From Cryoendolithus antarcticus (taxonomy: Eukaryota; Ascomycota; Dothideomycetes; Cladosporiales; Cladosporiaceae): DNA of 64,000 nt. The notes beneath the pieces were generated by a model, which was not told where the DNA came from, made no database searches, and saw only the letters and a list, made by a program, of their open reading frames with translations. The DNA lies in contig NAJO01000008.1 of assembly GCA_002077065.1 (NCBI GenBank), positions 806,001 through 870,000 on the forward strand. Reading direction: 5' to 3'. A program made the position numbers and the translations under genes. Below, one piece after another: positions 1-12,100 of the stretch (positions within the stretch are counted from its first letter, which is position 1; each line of letters opens with the position of its first letter).

Positions 1-3000
1 CCAGACGTAGCCTGACGTGTGGATCTCGGAACGAGAATGCGAGATGTTAGTGGTGTTGCAGTAGAACTCCAGCCAGAAATCTTCAATCTGCGCGTCGCCG
101 AAAGTCTTGAAGATTCCTCTATTGAACTCGTGCCCGGTTGTGTACGAGGCGGAAGGGTAAGTGACATCGAGCGCGAACCGCCACATACTGCCCATTCTAC
201 CCGCGAACTTCTTCGCGCGACCGTACATGGGTACGACGTCTGCGTCCCAGGCGTAGAGTGCGCCGATGAAGGCTCCGATTGAGGTGCCGCCTATGATGTC
301 GATGGGCAGTCCGGCTTCTTCGAGCGCGCGGATGATGCCTACATGCGCTATGCCTCTCGCTCCCCCGCCGCCCAGTACAAGACCGACTGAGCGGCCGCAG
401 AGGCGGCGCGCAAGGCGGTGGAAGTCGCCTTTGAAAGGCGTGTCGGCTGAGTAGAGCGGAGTTTGGCGGACACGGCGAGAGGTGTACTTTTGGATCTCGG
501 CTTGCAGTATTTGCACGCGGTGTTTGAGTGCCGTGCCAAAGCGCTTTCCCATCGGATGTGGCGTTGGCTCGGCAGCGCTGGAGCGATAGGACATCTGGAT
601 ATGGTGATGTCCGCCGTTGATCCAGGTACGGTTGCGGAGCCATTGTCTCGTCAAGCCCGCGGGACAGTAGCGTTCAGCGTGGAGGAGGATGAGCTCTTTG
701 CGGGCTGTGGTCTTGGTGGTGAGGAGGAAGCGCTCGTACTCGCCTATCGCTGGGGAAGACTCGGCGAGACCGACCAGGAAGATGCAGTCGGCTTGGCTGA
801 TGCAGGTCTGAGTCCAGGGGGAGGTGACACTAGTGTCGGCTATGTAGAGGACTAGGCCGTACTTCTCCTCGAGATCGGCGAGGTACTGAGAAAGTTTGAG
901 CTTGCCCATCTTGTTGAAGGCGTGGCGGCCGAGGTGATTAAGGATGGAGGATTGGTTGAGGGAGGTTACACCATTGGGCGTGCCGATCTGGTGGAGGGCT
1001 GTCTGTAGCTTGTGGGCGAACTCGACTACTGGCACGCCGGACGTACAGGGGACGATCGCTACAGTCCGTAGATTGTGTGTCGATGTGGCCTTGGGTCTCG
1101 ACACGGACATCTTGCTTTCGTGCGTTGGCTCAGCCATCGGTCCTTCTACCAATGCTCGCATGCGTGAGGCGATGATCTTGGACACCTTGATCGTGATTCC
1201 GGGATGCTCTTGCGCGAGGCTGTTGAACAGTGTCTTCGGTAGCTTCGCCAGTTCAGTGTCGCGAATTGCATGCAGCGTGCCAGGCCGCCTTGACTCTGTC
1301 AGGACTTCCAGCTCGCCGACGCTGTCGCCCTGACCATACTCGCCAATGACCTTCATCTTGCCATCGCCACTCTCCTGTATGGCTCTCAAACGACCATTGA
1401 GTACAATGTAGATGGCATCGCTCTCATCTTTCTTATTGTAGATCACATGGCCAGCGTTCACCTGCACCCACTCCAGCGCAAAGTCGATGTGTAGTATGAT
1501 GCGTGGGAGCAGATTGGCAAGGCGCTTCGCCATCGTCAGAAGAACAATTGGGTATCGCTCAACAATCTTCTCGACCGCGAGTCTGGGTAGGAATCCAACA
1601 TACACGTCCGTCTTCGCCGTGACATCGATGAATGATCTGTACGAGGAGACCGTGCCAAGGTAGCCCGCCAGTCCGCCTGGCTTGATGAGGAAGAGGCTCT
1701 TCTTATGCACGGACTTTCGCTTCTGATTTGGTGGCTTGCCCACAGACCCTGATCGTGAGCCGCTTCTTCGTCGCGCGTGTGGGTTGAGCAACTGGGCCGC
1801 CTCGATGCCAGTGTGTCCCGGCAATGTACCGAGTACGTTCGGATCCATGTCCTGTTCATCGACCGTGACACTGACGTCTAGGAAGCCATCGATCACGTAG
1901 TAAAGACCAGGATTACGCTCACCCTGCTCGACCAGGACGGAACCTTTGGGAAAGCAGACAATTTCGATTTCATGCCGTAGATCTTCGAGCATGTTCGCCG
2001 AGCCACCCTGGCTGTAGGCCGAAGCTGATGCAATCGATTCGGAATCTCCATCGCCAGAACCATCATGTATGTCCATGAAACCAAAAGCGTTGTTGAAGAT
2101 GGCGGTCTGCCGTCGCGAGTCGAACGATACCAGCCGCGGAGATTGCGCTGCCGAACCAGCTGTACGCAGGCCGTCCTTTGAGTCTGTCAAGCCGATAGCT
2201 TTCGATATACGCCCCATGATAGACTCGCGGAAGAAGACATCTTCGTCCATGGATTCCTGCCGATGCAGTGTAGCTCGTGGGTCTAGCGATGTCGTGAACG
2301 GATCTCGTGTCTTCGTGGCCAGCGGACTGTGCACGTCCATTTGAGACACGTGTGGTGCCTGATATGGCTGTGACAAGCTAGGTCTCCCAGCTCGGCCGGC
2401 GTTCCGTGCAGCGTGGATGTTGGTCAGCAGATCACCTGCGCTGATTCTATCAGGATCGTGTGTCTCGAAATCACTCCGATGAGGGACACCTTTGGTGGCT
2501 GCAAGACGAGCCTGCATTGCTACCTCTTTACGGAGACCACTGCTTGATCTGCGCCGACTGCTGATGCGCGGATTGTGCAGTGCGATGCCCTTCATGCTCT
2601 CTTCGGGCGGAACGCGTTCCTGTTCTTTCCGAAACTTATCTTTCAACCTCTGCAAAGCCTCACCTCGCAGGAAGTCCGGAAGATCCTGATTAGTGTATCT
2701 GTCCATCAGTCGTTCAGTGCGGAGAACCTCTTTCGTCAGCCCCAAATATGAATGCCCTGTAGCTAGTGTGACTCTTTGGAGACGAGTGAGGATAACTTGG
2801 ACTATGTGGGCTGTGGCCTTCGGATATATCCGGGTCAGTCTGTGGAACGCTGTAGCGGGAATGATGGCAATGGTGGTGTCGACAGTCGCTCGAGCTACAA
2901 TATCTGGATGTGCAGACGCTGGTCTCGCAGTCTTCTTGGACCTTCGACGGCTGAACCCTGCGGTACTAGGAGTGCGGCTCGAGTCCTCCCGTAAGTCTTC

Positions 3001-3984
3001 GTGTGAAGTGTCAAGTGCGAGGTGAGGCGGATCTCTCAGAATGCTACTGACATTTCCTGCAGCCACTGTAGACGATCTGCGTTTCCTTGGCTCCCGATTT
3101 GGGAATGATCCATTCCATGCAGCGGGACTAGGTGCGCCAGACTCCGGGGTCAGCGTTCCATCGATACTCATGCCAGGGAACCGCGTCTGGACGTGAGGAC
3201 CTGAGCCAGTCTCCGACGTTTCCTCTTCGTCACCATGTCTCAGCTTGACATTCTCTGTAAAGAGTGCCAGTATGGAGAACAGCGATGACATCGGAGCCCC
3301 GTTCTTGACCTCCGTCAATAGCTGGTACCTTCGGTTGGCGCCTGCTCCGTCCTCGCCAGAGCCATCCTCGACAGCAGAGTCGTCTCCTGTGTCATCAGGA
3401 GACGATGTGCGGTTCGACTTGACGAAGATCTGAACGAGTCCATCCACTACCAAGCAGAAGCCTTTCTCCTCCTCGAGCAGAAGCGTTTCGCCAGCGATAA
3501 GCTTCCTCGTTTGCATAGTGCGCGTCAATTCGTGGAACACAGGCCTCTCCAGATATCCGAACACCTTGATCGCGCTGAGGAACTCATCGAAGTAGTTGGC
3601 AAGTCCAGGCTTTGTGTCCTGGTCCTGGGACTCTGGGAAGACTTCGACTTGTGGCTCTTTGCGTTGAGGTTCTGGAGGCAGTCTCGAGTACATATTGAGA
3701 AAGCGATACCTCACGAACCAGCTCACCGTGGACACCAGCGCAAGCACTAAAATTAGTAGGGTCGTCATGTTCAGCGTAAGCGTGAAACTTTTGGATAGAA
3801 AGGAGAAGAGCCATGTCGGTATCGTTATTGATACGAATGTGACTATCCAGTACAGCAGGCTCGGTATGATGGTAAAGATCCCAAGCAGAAGGCCACCGAG
3901 CATGCTCGATGTGGACTGTGTGGCCGCGGTCGTTGCCGACGTTGATGGAGTTGACGCGCTCGGGCTTGAGGTCTGATATGCCAT
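1..3984 (-). CDS. NTE1: Lysophospholipase NTE1 (patatin-like phospholipase), 3' end beyond the window
   Basis: ER-membrane serine esterase that deacylates phosphatidylcholine and lysophosphatidylcholine (family knowledge). The frame is open from the ATG at 3984 to the left edge, about 1328 residues with no intron. The N-terminus has a Ser/Thr-rich stretch, then strongly hydrophobic segments at about residues 29-62 and 67-90 that end in WFVRYRF, i.e. membrane anchors. Cyclic-nucleotide-binding-like modules follow at about residues 125-200 and 650-900, the last with the [13 protein letters not shown] signature. The patatin domain shows the oxyanion loop GGGGARG near 360-380 and the nucleophile motif GTSIG near 276-290. 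The catalytic Asp (DGG/DGA) lies about 100 residues further on, outside the window, so about 190 C-terminal residues are probably missing by truncation, not decay. Confidence 0.95.
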   Translation of the reverse strand, partial: MAYQTSSPSASTPSTSATTAATQSTSSMLGGLLLGIFTIIPSLLYWIVTFVSITIPTWLFSFLSKSFTLTLNMTTLLILVLALVSTVSWFVRYRFLNMYSRLPPEPQRKEPQVEVFPESQDQDTKPGLANYFDEFLSAIKVFGYLERPVFHELTRTMQTRKLIAGETLLLEEEKGFCLVVDGLVQIFVKSNRTSSPDDTGDDSAVEDGSGEDGAGANRRYQLLTEVKNGAPMSSLFSILALFTENVKLRHGDEEETSETGSGPHVQTRFPGMSIDGTLTPESGAPSPAAWNGSFPNREPRKRRSSTVAAGNVSSILRDPPHLALDTSHEDLREDSSRTPSTAGFSRRRSKKTARPASAHPDIVARATVDTTIAIIPATAFHRLTRIYPKATAHIVQVILTRLQRVTLATGHSYLGLTKEVLRTERLMDRYTNQDLPDFLRGEALQRLKDKFRKEQERVPPEESMKGIALHNPRISSRRRSSSGLRKEVAMQARLAATKGVPHRSDFETHDPDRISAGDLLTNIHAARNAGRAGRPSLSQPYQAPHVSQMDVHSPLATKTRDPFTTSLDPRATLHRQESMDEDVFFRESIMGRISKAIGLTDSKDGLRTAGSAAQSPRLVSFDSRRQTAIFNNAFGFMDIHDGSGDGDSESIASASAYSQGGSANMLEDLRHEIEIVCFPKGSVLVEQGERNPGLYYVIDGFLDVSVTVDEQDMDPNVLGTLPGHTGIEAAQLLNPHARRRSGSRSGSVGKPPNQKRKSVHKKSLFLIKPGGLAGYLGTVSSYRSFIDVTAKTDVYVGFLPRLAVEKIVERYPIVLLTMAKRLANLLPRIILHIDFALEWVQVNAGHVIYNKKDESDAIYIVLNGRLRAIQESGDGKMKVIGEYGQGDSVGELEVLTESRRPGTLHAIRDTELAKLPKTLFNSLAQEHPGITIKVSKIIASRMRALVEGPMAEPTHESKMSVSRPKATSTHNLRTVAIVPCTSGVPVVEFAHKLQTALHQIGTPNGVTSLNQSSILNHLGRHAFNKMGKLKLSQYLADLEEKYGLVLYIADTSVTSPWTQTCISQADCIFLVGLAESSPAIGEYERFLLTTKTTARKELILLHAERYCPAGLTRQWLRNRTWINGGHHHIQMSYRSSAAEPTPHPMGKRFGTALKHRVQILQAEIQKYTSRRVRQTPLYSADTPFKGDFHRLARRLCGRSVGLVLGGGGARGIAHVGIIRALEEAGLPIDIIGGTSIGAFIGALYAWDADVVPMYGRAKKFAGRMGSMWRFALDVTYPSASYTTGHEFNRGIFKTFGDAQIEDFWLEFYCNTTNISHSRSEIHTSGYVW

Positions 3985-4803
3985 GGCCGCCGGCACATGA
4001 CTACCTGTGGCCTGCAGGCTGGCCATGTTGGCACGCGTGGAACAGACAGATCGAGTACCAATCGCGAACAAACGTGCCCTTCGTACCTTGCAGTCCGAGG
4101 GTCGCTACTACGGGATCTCGGCGGAACTATCTGCCGAAGCTTTGGAGCTGCCACATATGTGAGGTGTACTCTAGTCTCGCGCTCTCACGCCTCTCCACTG
4201 AACCCATCTCCTTCAATATTCACCACGGATGGGACGACAATCGTCTCGTCCGGCGGCTACGCTGCCCATTCGCCTGCTTTCAAGCTGCGTACAGTACTCT
4301 CCCTTCGCGAGGGGAAGGACAGACCTGACGAGGCACTTGCGGTTGGAATGGCGCAGCATCTGCGACCACTACTTGCAGAGTCCATTCTGCGAAGCTACAG
4401 AATGTGAAGTTCGGTCAATGGCGATTTCTTTCTCCTTGCGTCTGCTGCGTACGCAGTGCTCGTGCCGGTCTGATCGCGGCCGCCAATCTGTACGGGCATG
4501 CCCTCAAGGAACGGAGGATCGAGTACACATGGCACAGAACGAACATGGGACGCCCTCTCTTGCCAGCACCACATGCCATTCCGGCAGCTCTGGGTGGGCG
4601 AATCACATCGTAGGAGCTTTTCGATCTCTCGAGAGAGGTGAGATATATGTAAGAGTATGCTGACAGGTGTCTACTTTCAATATACCAGAGTAATAGCGGT
4701 CTCTTTCTTGAACACTCTATCTAATCCCTGCTGCTGTTCTGGATGCATTGGATCATTCTGCGGCTCACGACAAGACCGAGGCTCACAGAACGCACTTCTG
4801 ATC
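3985..4803. other. Intergenic, no gene seen
   Basis: 819 bp between the NTE1 start and the 3' end of the next minus-strand gene. Short open frames here lack start context, family motifs and plausible splice partners. It presumably carries the NTE1 promoter; no specific site could be assigned. Confidence 0.5.
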
Positions 4804-6308
4804 CTACGCTGACTGCGGTGCCGAGAAGCATTTTGTTCCGGTGCCCACGACGCAGACCACAAAGGGCGTGTTGTGCACCTCATTATCAGGTGTTGCCACG
4901 ATCCCCGAATTCCCAGTGCGATTGATCACGCACCCTCCATTTGCCTGGCTCATGGCTTGATTGAAAGCATCGGCGACGTCCTTGTTCGAGGGTCTGCGAT
5001 CGTAATGTCAGCAGCGGGTTAATTGGCATGGTCGGTAGTACGGCTGTGAACTCACTTGGGATCTGGCGTTGTGGCAAAGTCTGGCAAATTCCAGCCAACA
5101 CTAACCTGGCAGTTGCCAGAAGTGTATAGCGAGCAGTACTTCTGCGACGTATCTGGAAAGTTGACGCAGTTGGGCGCGGGCATAGTGATGATGCTAGAAT
5201 CGCTTGCTACAGAGAGCTGACTGCAATCAGATTGCAGCGCTTGCGCGAACGTGCCATCTGAGAAGGATATCGGAGTGCATGATGCTCCAGTGGACGTGCT
5301 CGTGGCGGAGGTAGCTGATGAGGACGTGGAAGATGACGTGGTCGCACTGGAGCGCTTATATGTCGTGGTACTTGTCGCAGCGTGCGAGTCTGAGCTACCA
5401 ATGGCACCTACAAAGTATTTCTCGGCATAAGTTTCGGGTGGGTTGCGGGTGGAGCTGCTCGAAGACGAAGACGAGCTGGAAGCTTGGCTTGTAGTTGGAT
5501 CCGCAGTCGGCGTGGTAATTGGATCATCGGGCGGTGACGGTGGAGTGATTGGCGGCGGGTCCACTCCACCCCCAGGGATAAACGGTACTATCGAATCCCA
5601 GTCAGCGCACTCAATTGCAGGATGTCGATCTCGGGACTTACCAAATGCTACGCCGCCCGCACCGATGATGAGAGGGTATACGATCCCAGCTATGGTCGTA
5701 CTCGATGTCGTCGAACTTTTGCCTGTGAAAGTCACCGGTACGAACTAGGAATCGCGTTAGACTTGATAGTGGCTGGGTCCAGGGCCAGTATTACTTACAG
5801 TCTCGGTAACAGCCTTGCCGGATACTTGAGTAGTTACGACGGTGGCACTTGCTGGCAGCGATGTACCGACTCCTCCGCTCTGAGAACTGGATGACGCTGC
5901 CGAACTCTTGGTCAAATCGCTAGGCAGCGTGTGATCCGGGTACACATTATCGGTGATGTCGTAACTTTCGCCGTCTAGGGACCACACCCCGCCCCAGAAG
6001 TCGCCTCCGTTGACACATTGGTCTAGGATGTCGTTGAATGCATCCTCGCAATGCTGCAAAGGCTGCGATGCGTCACTTCTCGTGATCTTGAAGATGATGG
6101 TGCCCAGGTTGAAGGTTCCCACCAGGTCCGATCCGGGAGGAAATCCGCTGTTACACATGGAGAGGATGTTGCCGGAGCCTTTCAGCTCGGTAGCAATGAC
6201 TGATCCGCTGGGGTCGCCATCTCGACGCTGTTGTGTACAGTCGGCCGCTCGAACTGTGCCATGGAGAAGTAGAGTCCAAACTAACGGAACAATCGCAATT
6301 GACAACAT
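4804..6308 (-). CDS. Secreted or surface protein with serine-rich middle; unrecognised family
   Basis: Four exons: 6308-5799, 5744-5642, 5587-5056 and 4993-4804, giving 444 aa. The introns have good sites (GTAAGT...CTAAC...TAG, GTAAGT...CTGAC...TAG, GTGAGT...CTGAC...CAG) and phases 0, 1 and 2 that join cleanly. A signal peptide is visible (MLSIAIVPLVWTLLLHGTVRA). The first ~130 mature residues are Cys-containing, with a CEDAFNDILDQC...WGGVW stretch reminiscent of Cys modules attached to fungal chitinases. A short hydrophobic segment follows (IAGIVYPLIIGAGGVAF), then Pro/Ser/Thr-rich low complexity, then a second Cys-rich region ending near FVVCVVGTGTKCF. This suggests a wall- or membrane-associated extracellular protein. 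The 54-nt second intron is a multiple of three and open, so it could be retained without a stop. No function is assigned. It is divergent from the metalloprotease-like gene at 7015. Confidence 0.72.
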
Positions 6309-7014
6309 GTTCGATTTCAAAGGTCTCGTGTTACTATCAAAACTCGAGGATGTTGCCGAGTGTCGAAACAACAAGCTATGTATGTAGGTTGTGCATTGCT
6401 CCCGCGACATTCTACTATCTGCGTCGCTGACCTAGTTTGCGCTATTTCTTGTATTGTGAGACGGACGGAGCATTAATCGTGTTCATCGCTTGCGTACAGT
6501 CAGCAGTAGGTCTAGGTCTCATTGTAACCTCACGCTATACGGGTTCACAGCCGTTTCGTGAGACCGAACGAGAACGAGCTGAGAAACGTCTCACTTGCGC
6601 GTGGCTGTAGACTAGCCGAGCCCTGTTTCGAGAGCATAGTAAGCTGACATGACTAGCAACATTATTCAAGTGCTGACTTTACGAATCATACTATTCCAGG
6701 ATCCGCCAAGCCATTCGCATGAGAGTTGGTATGCTTTGCCATAAGCACCGTGAGGTATATGCTATACTTGAGGAGCCCCGGCGGTTTCGACCTCTATCAA
6801 TGCTCTTACATCTCAAGTCCTCTGGTGCTCGTATACCCACTCCTGGAACGGCCCAATAGCATAAACCGACATACTGAGAAGCAGAAATTGACAAGAGCCG
6901 TCTCCTTGGTAGGGTGTAAGTCACATACTTCCCTGATCAGATTGATGAACTCTCGAAGGCTGAACAGTGCCCCAGAGCGCATACCTTTCCAGCAATCCTC
7001 GAACGTCACCAAGT
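6309..7014. promoter_or_regulatory. Divergent intergenic region between two secreted-protein genes
   Basis: 706 bp separating minus-strand and plus-strand genes that both encode predicted secreted proteins. It must hold both promoters. No convincing ORF or recognisable operator is visible. Confidence 0.4.
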
Positions 7015-8196
7015 ATGAGTCGCCTCACTGTTGTGAAGCTACTGTCTGGCCTCGGCGCCATGGTAGCATCCGTCCGCGGCCATGTCATTCAACCCAATAC
7101 CCTCGACCTCAACGACACTGGAATCGATCTCGCCCTGGGCAACAAGGTCAACGACTTCCTCGCGATACGTGCAGCACTCTCGACTCCACTTGATGACTTT
7201 TCATTCGACAACAATTGCGACTTCGCCAATCAACTCTTCATCAGACATGGTATTGATGAAGCGAAGAACATGGCTGCTTCTGCCCTGGCCAAATTGAGCA
7301 CCGAGAACCCCTTCCAGAATAATGTGCCGTACGACGATCCCTGGAAAGCGATGCGCTTTGCTGTGTTTGGCACCGAGCAGACGACTAGCCAGAATACCCT
7401 CATTGGTATGTACCTGGTCTGACTGTCGGATTTAGTGCATGTGCAATCGCATACTGACGGTATCCTGTTCGTCAGATATCTACACCAAGATCAGTGACAC
7501 AATCGGTATGTCTTTGTCTGGTGAGCATGGCCGTCTGCATTGGCTCTAACACTTCCAATCAGGTGGCATCACTTTCCACTGCGGAGAGCCTGCCCTTGCC
7601 GTCGCGGCGACGCAGAAGAATCCATTCGATTGCGTGATGTGCCGCGTTCAGGCAGATGACGGTAGCTTTGTCGTCATGGACGCCTTCCAATTCAAGTCTG
7701 CGAACGAGCAAGAACCCGACACCAGAGACTGGGACACTAAACATTGCGGCTGGGGTGATGGCCGCAACATAGCTCTTTGCACGGATACTCTCCCCGGCGG
7801 CGCCAAAGACTTCAAGCTACTGAGTGAGACCACCCCCGCGGCTGGCAAATCGATGGGCGAGTTCAAACGTACGTATGGAGCTACGATGCTGCATGAGCTG
7901 TCGCATGTGTACGGTACGGAAGATAAGAAGAATGGCTACGATTTCGACGGCGTCGTATCGCTTAGAAGCAATGCTGAATCTGGCACGAACCGCGATTTCC
8001 CTGGAAAGAATGCGGATTCCTATGCCATATTTGGTACCGGTGAGTCGCCTACATCAGTCCCTTGACATGTTGATTTGTCGGAGGCGTTTACTGACCTAAG
8101 TTCACGTTCGCAGCGGTCGCAACGCAGGACAGCACTCCACCCATGGACAGCTTCGACTGGTCCACAGGACATGCTGTGAACGTGGCTTTCTCTTGA
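7015..8196 (+). CDS. Putative secreted zinc metalloprotease (HExxH, aspzincin/M35-like)
   Basis: Exons 7015-7405, 7476-7505, 7563-8039 and 8114-8196 join in phase to 326 aa. All three introns have GTATGT or GTGAGT donors, CTGAC or CTAAC branch sites and CAG acceptors; exon 2 is only 30 nt. An N-terminal signal peptide is visible (MSRLTVVKLLSGLGAMVASVRG). The zinc-binding motif HELSH occurs at about residue 236, in the context GATMLHELSHVYG, and is followed by a NADSYAIFG segment resembling the NADxYAxF signature after the active site in deuterolysin/aspzincin-type (M35-like) peptidases. Six or more cysteines support an extracellular fold. Family membership is inferred from these motifs; the third zinc ligand (Asp) could not be fixed by eye. 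Confidence 0.75.
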
Positions 8197-9143
8197 TTCA
8201 GTCGCAGGCTTGGAACGAAGAGCGGCTCGTGTCCTTCGGGTTGGCGCGGCGGCCGTAGCAAAGAATATTAGCCGAGCAATGGTACTGTTATGTGGACACC
8301 TTGATGCACTCATGGTCTCTCACTGCACATCACATCTTTCTTCCGGATCTTTGGTGTGCGCTGTCTGAACATGAGCTCGTCGATTCGTATGGCTAAGCAG
8401 TTGTCCTCCATTTCTCATAGAGGCGAGGTCACCTACAGATGCTCGTGCGGATGATGATGATGATGATGATGTATTCATTTCTCAGGCTTTCTAGGATGAT
8501 TAAGTACGCAGCCTTCGTCGTTGGTATGATGGTTTCTTTTGAGATAGCGCCATCAATACGCTATGTGTACACCGCATGTTGGTAGTAATAGCGGAATCGT
8601 CCCCGGATTTCCCCGACGTTGTAAAGGCTCTTTGACTCTGGTATCGTACCATCGCGTCTGCACACATTGAAACAGCCACCCTTGATCGTACCACATCAGC
8701 GCTTCACGTCCAAAAACGTATAGAGTCGCACGCTCTGGTCAATCGCCCATTCCAATCGCAGTCTGGCTGAAGGCTGTCGTTTGACCATCCACTTCAAAGA
8801 GGTAATGACGGCTCACTGAGTCTGGCCTCTCGATTGCTTCATGTGCTCTTCAACTCTTCGCGTTATATACGGGTCGACGTGTGTCGCATGGCGAGTGTCG
8901 CATCGCAGAAGACCTTCGCGTGGCGTAAAGTTCCATGCATGAATGTACACAAGGTACAGCAGACAACCTGCAATTGGCCAGCAACTCAGCCACGATGCAG
9001 CGATCAAGGCAACCCGACTTGCCGTGCATGGAATAAGATGGGCAAGGCTACAGCTACCACCTCACGTTTTGTGATACAGTCATTCATCTCCACGATACTG
9101 CAGAGTGACCACCACGCTACAGTTTAGCACGACCCCCATCGGC
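8197..9143. other. Intergenic, no gene seen
   Basis: 947 bp upstream of the NLR-type gene. It contains one short trinucleotide microsatellite (8451-8471). No open frame has a plausible start, motif or splice partner. Confidence 0.5.
8451..8471 (+). repeat. (ATG)7 microsatellite
   Basis: Seven perfect ATG units in intergenic DNA, read directly. No function is implied. Confidence 0.9.
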
Positions 9144-12100
9144 ATGGCGGATCCTCTGAGTGTCATCAGTGCAATCGCGAGTGTGATCCAACTTATCGAC
9201 TTCAGTACGAAGCTACTCTCCAGGCTGAACGAATATCGCAGCAAAGGCAATGAGTTACCCGCCAGTTTCACACACATCGACCGCCAGCTGCCGCTTCTTC
9301 GGGAGATCTTGGAACAATCAAAGTTGGGTATCGAATCCCAAAGCATTAGCGACCGCGAAGTGAAGGCAATCACACCATGTTTGAAGGGGTGTGGCGAGCA
9401 AATTGGAAAGCTCAATAACATACTAGACAAGATCGTGCCGGAGCTACAAGAGAACGTCGTGAAGAGAATGGCGAAGGGTCTCCGCAGCGTCTGGAAAGAG
9501 TCTGAAGTGCGCGATATCGATGATCGAATTGGGGAATATGTGAAGATTTTAAGCTTTTACTGTGCATGGTCATCGTCGAAGCTCGATAGCCGCAATGGTA
9601 GGTCTCTCGATGTCACAAGATCTTGTTGGCGGGTTTACCAGGCCATTGCTCCTACCGTGTGACCCATACACAACAAAGCTCCAACCACACCCATCGGTAG
9701 GCGCGAGATCTCTGAGGTGTGGAAAGTTTCATGGAGAGGCCGCTAAGCATAGGCGTTTTAAAGCCACTCAACACCCGTGGCATCGGCAACGCGAGAGCAC
9801 AAGACCAGAGAGCTCATAAGGTCGCAAGCCTTTTTGTTGATCAGACTGACCGCTGACGAAAGCCCAGATAAGACTCGTGCAAAAGCGCAGGCTTGGCTAG
9901 CAGCCCCAGACCCATACTTCAATCTAAGGAGAGCACTGAAGCTTCGGACCCCTAACACAGGGGATTGGTATCTTCAGGGCGCTGAATTTCAAACGTGGAA
10001 GGCTGGGGTACGACCCTTTACATGGCTGTATGGCGCGGCTGGATCGGGCAAGTCAATACTGAGCGCCGGTATCATTGACTATTTGCAGGGCGATTGCAGC
10101 AATGATCCAGCGAAGACCTTGGCTTTTTGGTTCTTCGACTTCAACGATAGCGCGAAGCAGGATCCGTCGAATATGCTGCGATCCCTCGTGAGTCAGCTGC
10201 TGAACGGTTGTGCGCAGGTCCCAGATTCTCTGCAGTCGCTCCATACTACGTGCGAGAACTTGGGTCGAAGTCCATCGACCGATGATCTCTTACTGGTACT
10301 GAAGCACGCACTCGAGCGATTACCGACGCCTTTCATAGTGCTGGATGCGCTGGATGAATGCACGAACCGTGCTTCACTCTTTGAGTTTATCGAGGAGATG
10401 CACAGCTGGAACATAGCTGGAGCTCGGGTACTTATGACCAGCAGGAAGGAGATCGATATCGAGGAAGCGCTGGAAGACGTCGTTCCTCAAGTGGCATGGG
10501 TTGGTCTCGAGAGCAACTTGGTTGACAGGGACATCGAAACGTACGTGCACGCGAGACTGACGACAGACAAATCATTTCGCAGGTGGCAAGGACATAACGA
10601 GGGAGACATTCGAGAGGAGATCGAAACAATGCTTGGGCAAAAGGCAAATGGAATGTCAGTGCCCTTTCCAATTGCTCAATCGCGTCACGCGTATACTTGA
10701 GTGGTTTCCGGCATCGTATTCATTCGCGCTCTGAAGGTGGACTTTGGTGCCAATCGATGGTTCACGACAATGGAGACTCATCTGCATCAATCTGGCGCAG
10801 TGATCAATACGAGAGGGTCGATCCGGGACGAACGTCAGGCTTGCAGCGAGTCTGTGCCTCTTCCGCAAGTTCGGAAAGCCAGTGCTCTCATACGTCTGGC
10901 TACGACAGTCGCTCCACCAATGTCGTACCTACGAGAGGCTCAGGATCGTTACGTATGCCACGCGTTGCCCATCGGCGGCGCTGCGACCTATTGCAGCAAT
11001 ACGAGCGGACTCATGATAAGCTGAACGCACACAGATTTATCGCCACCAACAACCAATCATCAGCCACTAGCATCTGTGGCTTCACCTAGGCTCTGCTGAC
11101 ATGTCTTTCCAGGTTCCGATGGGCTGGCTGTCAGTTGGACGTACTGGCCCAATGTACGACAAAGGGCAAAGTCCGCCGCGCGCTGAAAGAATTGCCAAAG
11201 ACCCTGGACGAGACTTACGATCGCATTGTGCGGAGCATCGAGGGCGGTGAGAATGCGCAGGAAGCAATCAAGATCCTTACGTGGCTTGCGTACTCTGGGG
11301 AACCTCTCGACAATGGACAGCTACTCGAGGTCACAGGAATCATGCTCGACGACGAGCCACGCTTTGACAGAGACGAAGTCCTCACCGATCCACGTGATCT
11401 TTTGCGAATATGCTCGAGCCTTGTTCGTATGACTACGCTCTTTGAATACGACAATCACCATTACGAAGGAAGCGACGACGAGAAGTCAGATGATAACGAC
11501 AGCATTCCGGATATGGAAGGTGGCACCGACTTGGCAGACGGTCGCCACGAAGAGAGCGGTGGAGAAACGACCGATGAGCGTAGTGTCGTGGATGTGAGAT
11601 CCATCACTCAGCGACGCCAGCACGTGCGACTGGCTCATTTTTCGGTGCGCGAATATCTCGCATCCAATCGCTCAAAAATACCCAAGTACCGCCTGGATAT
11701 GGCAGAAAGTCACGATATGCTGTCAAGCTCTTGCCTGGTATATTTGTTGCAGGACCGTACACTCTATCCCGACGGTCGGCCCCAGAGCTGGCCTCTATTC
11801 GAATATGCTGCACGCCAATGGGGAAACCATGCAAGGGCTTCCGGGGAGCTCTCTCAGCTCCAACGTGACTTCACAATGGATATGCTGATTGAGACCTCGC
11901 CGGGCTTTCAAGCAACGATGAGAGCAATGGTGGGGGGCTGTCCCGATAAAGGTCTATGTGTCGCAAGCTTCTTCGGGCTACTGCGCGCCGTGAGGAGAAT
12001 TCTCGAAGATCCGAGCGTCCGCATCGACGCTCGGAGTGAAGTATGCAGCAATGCGCTCTGTGTGGCGTCAAGCAGCAATCATCCGGACGTCGTGAGGGCT

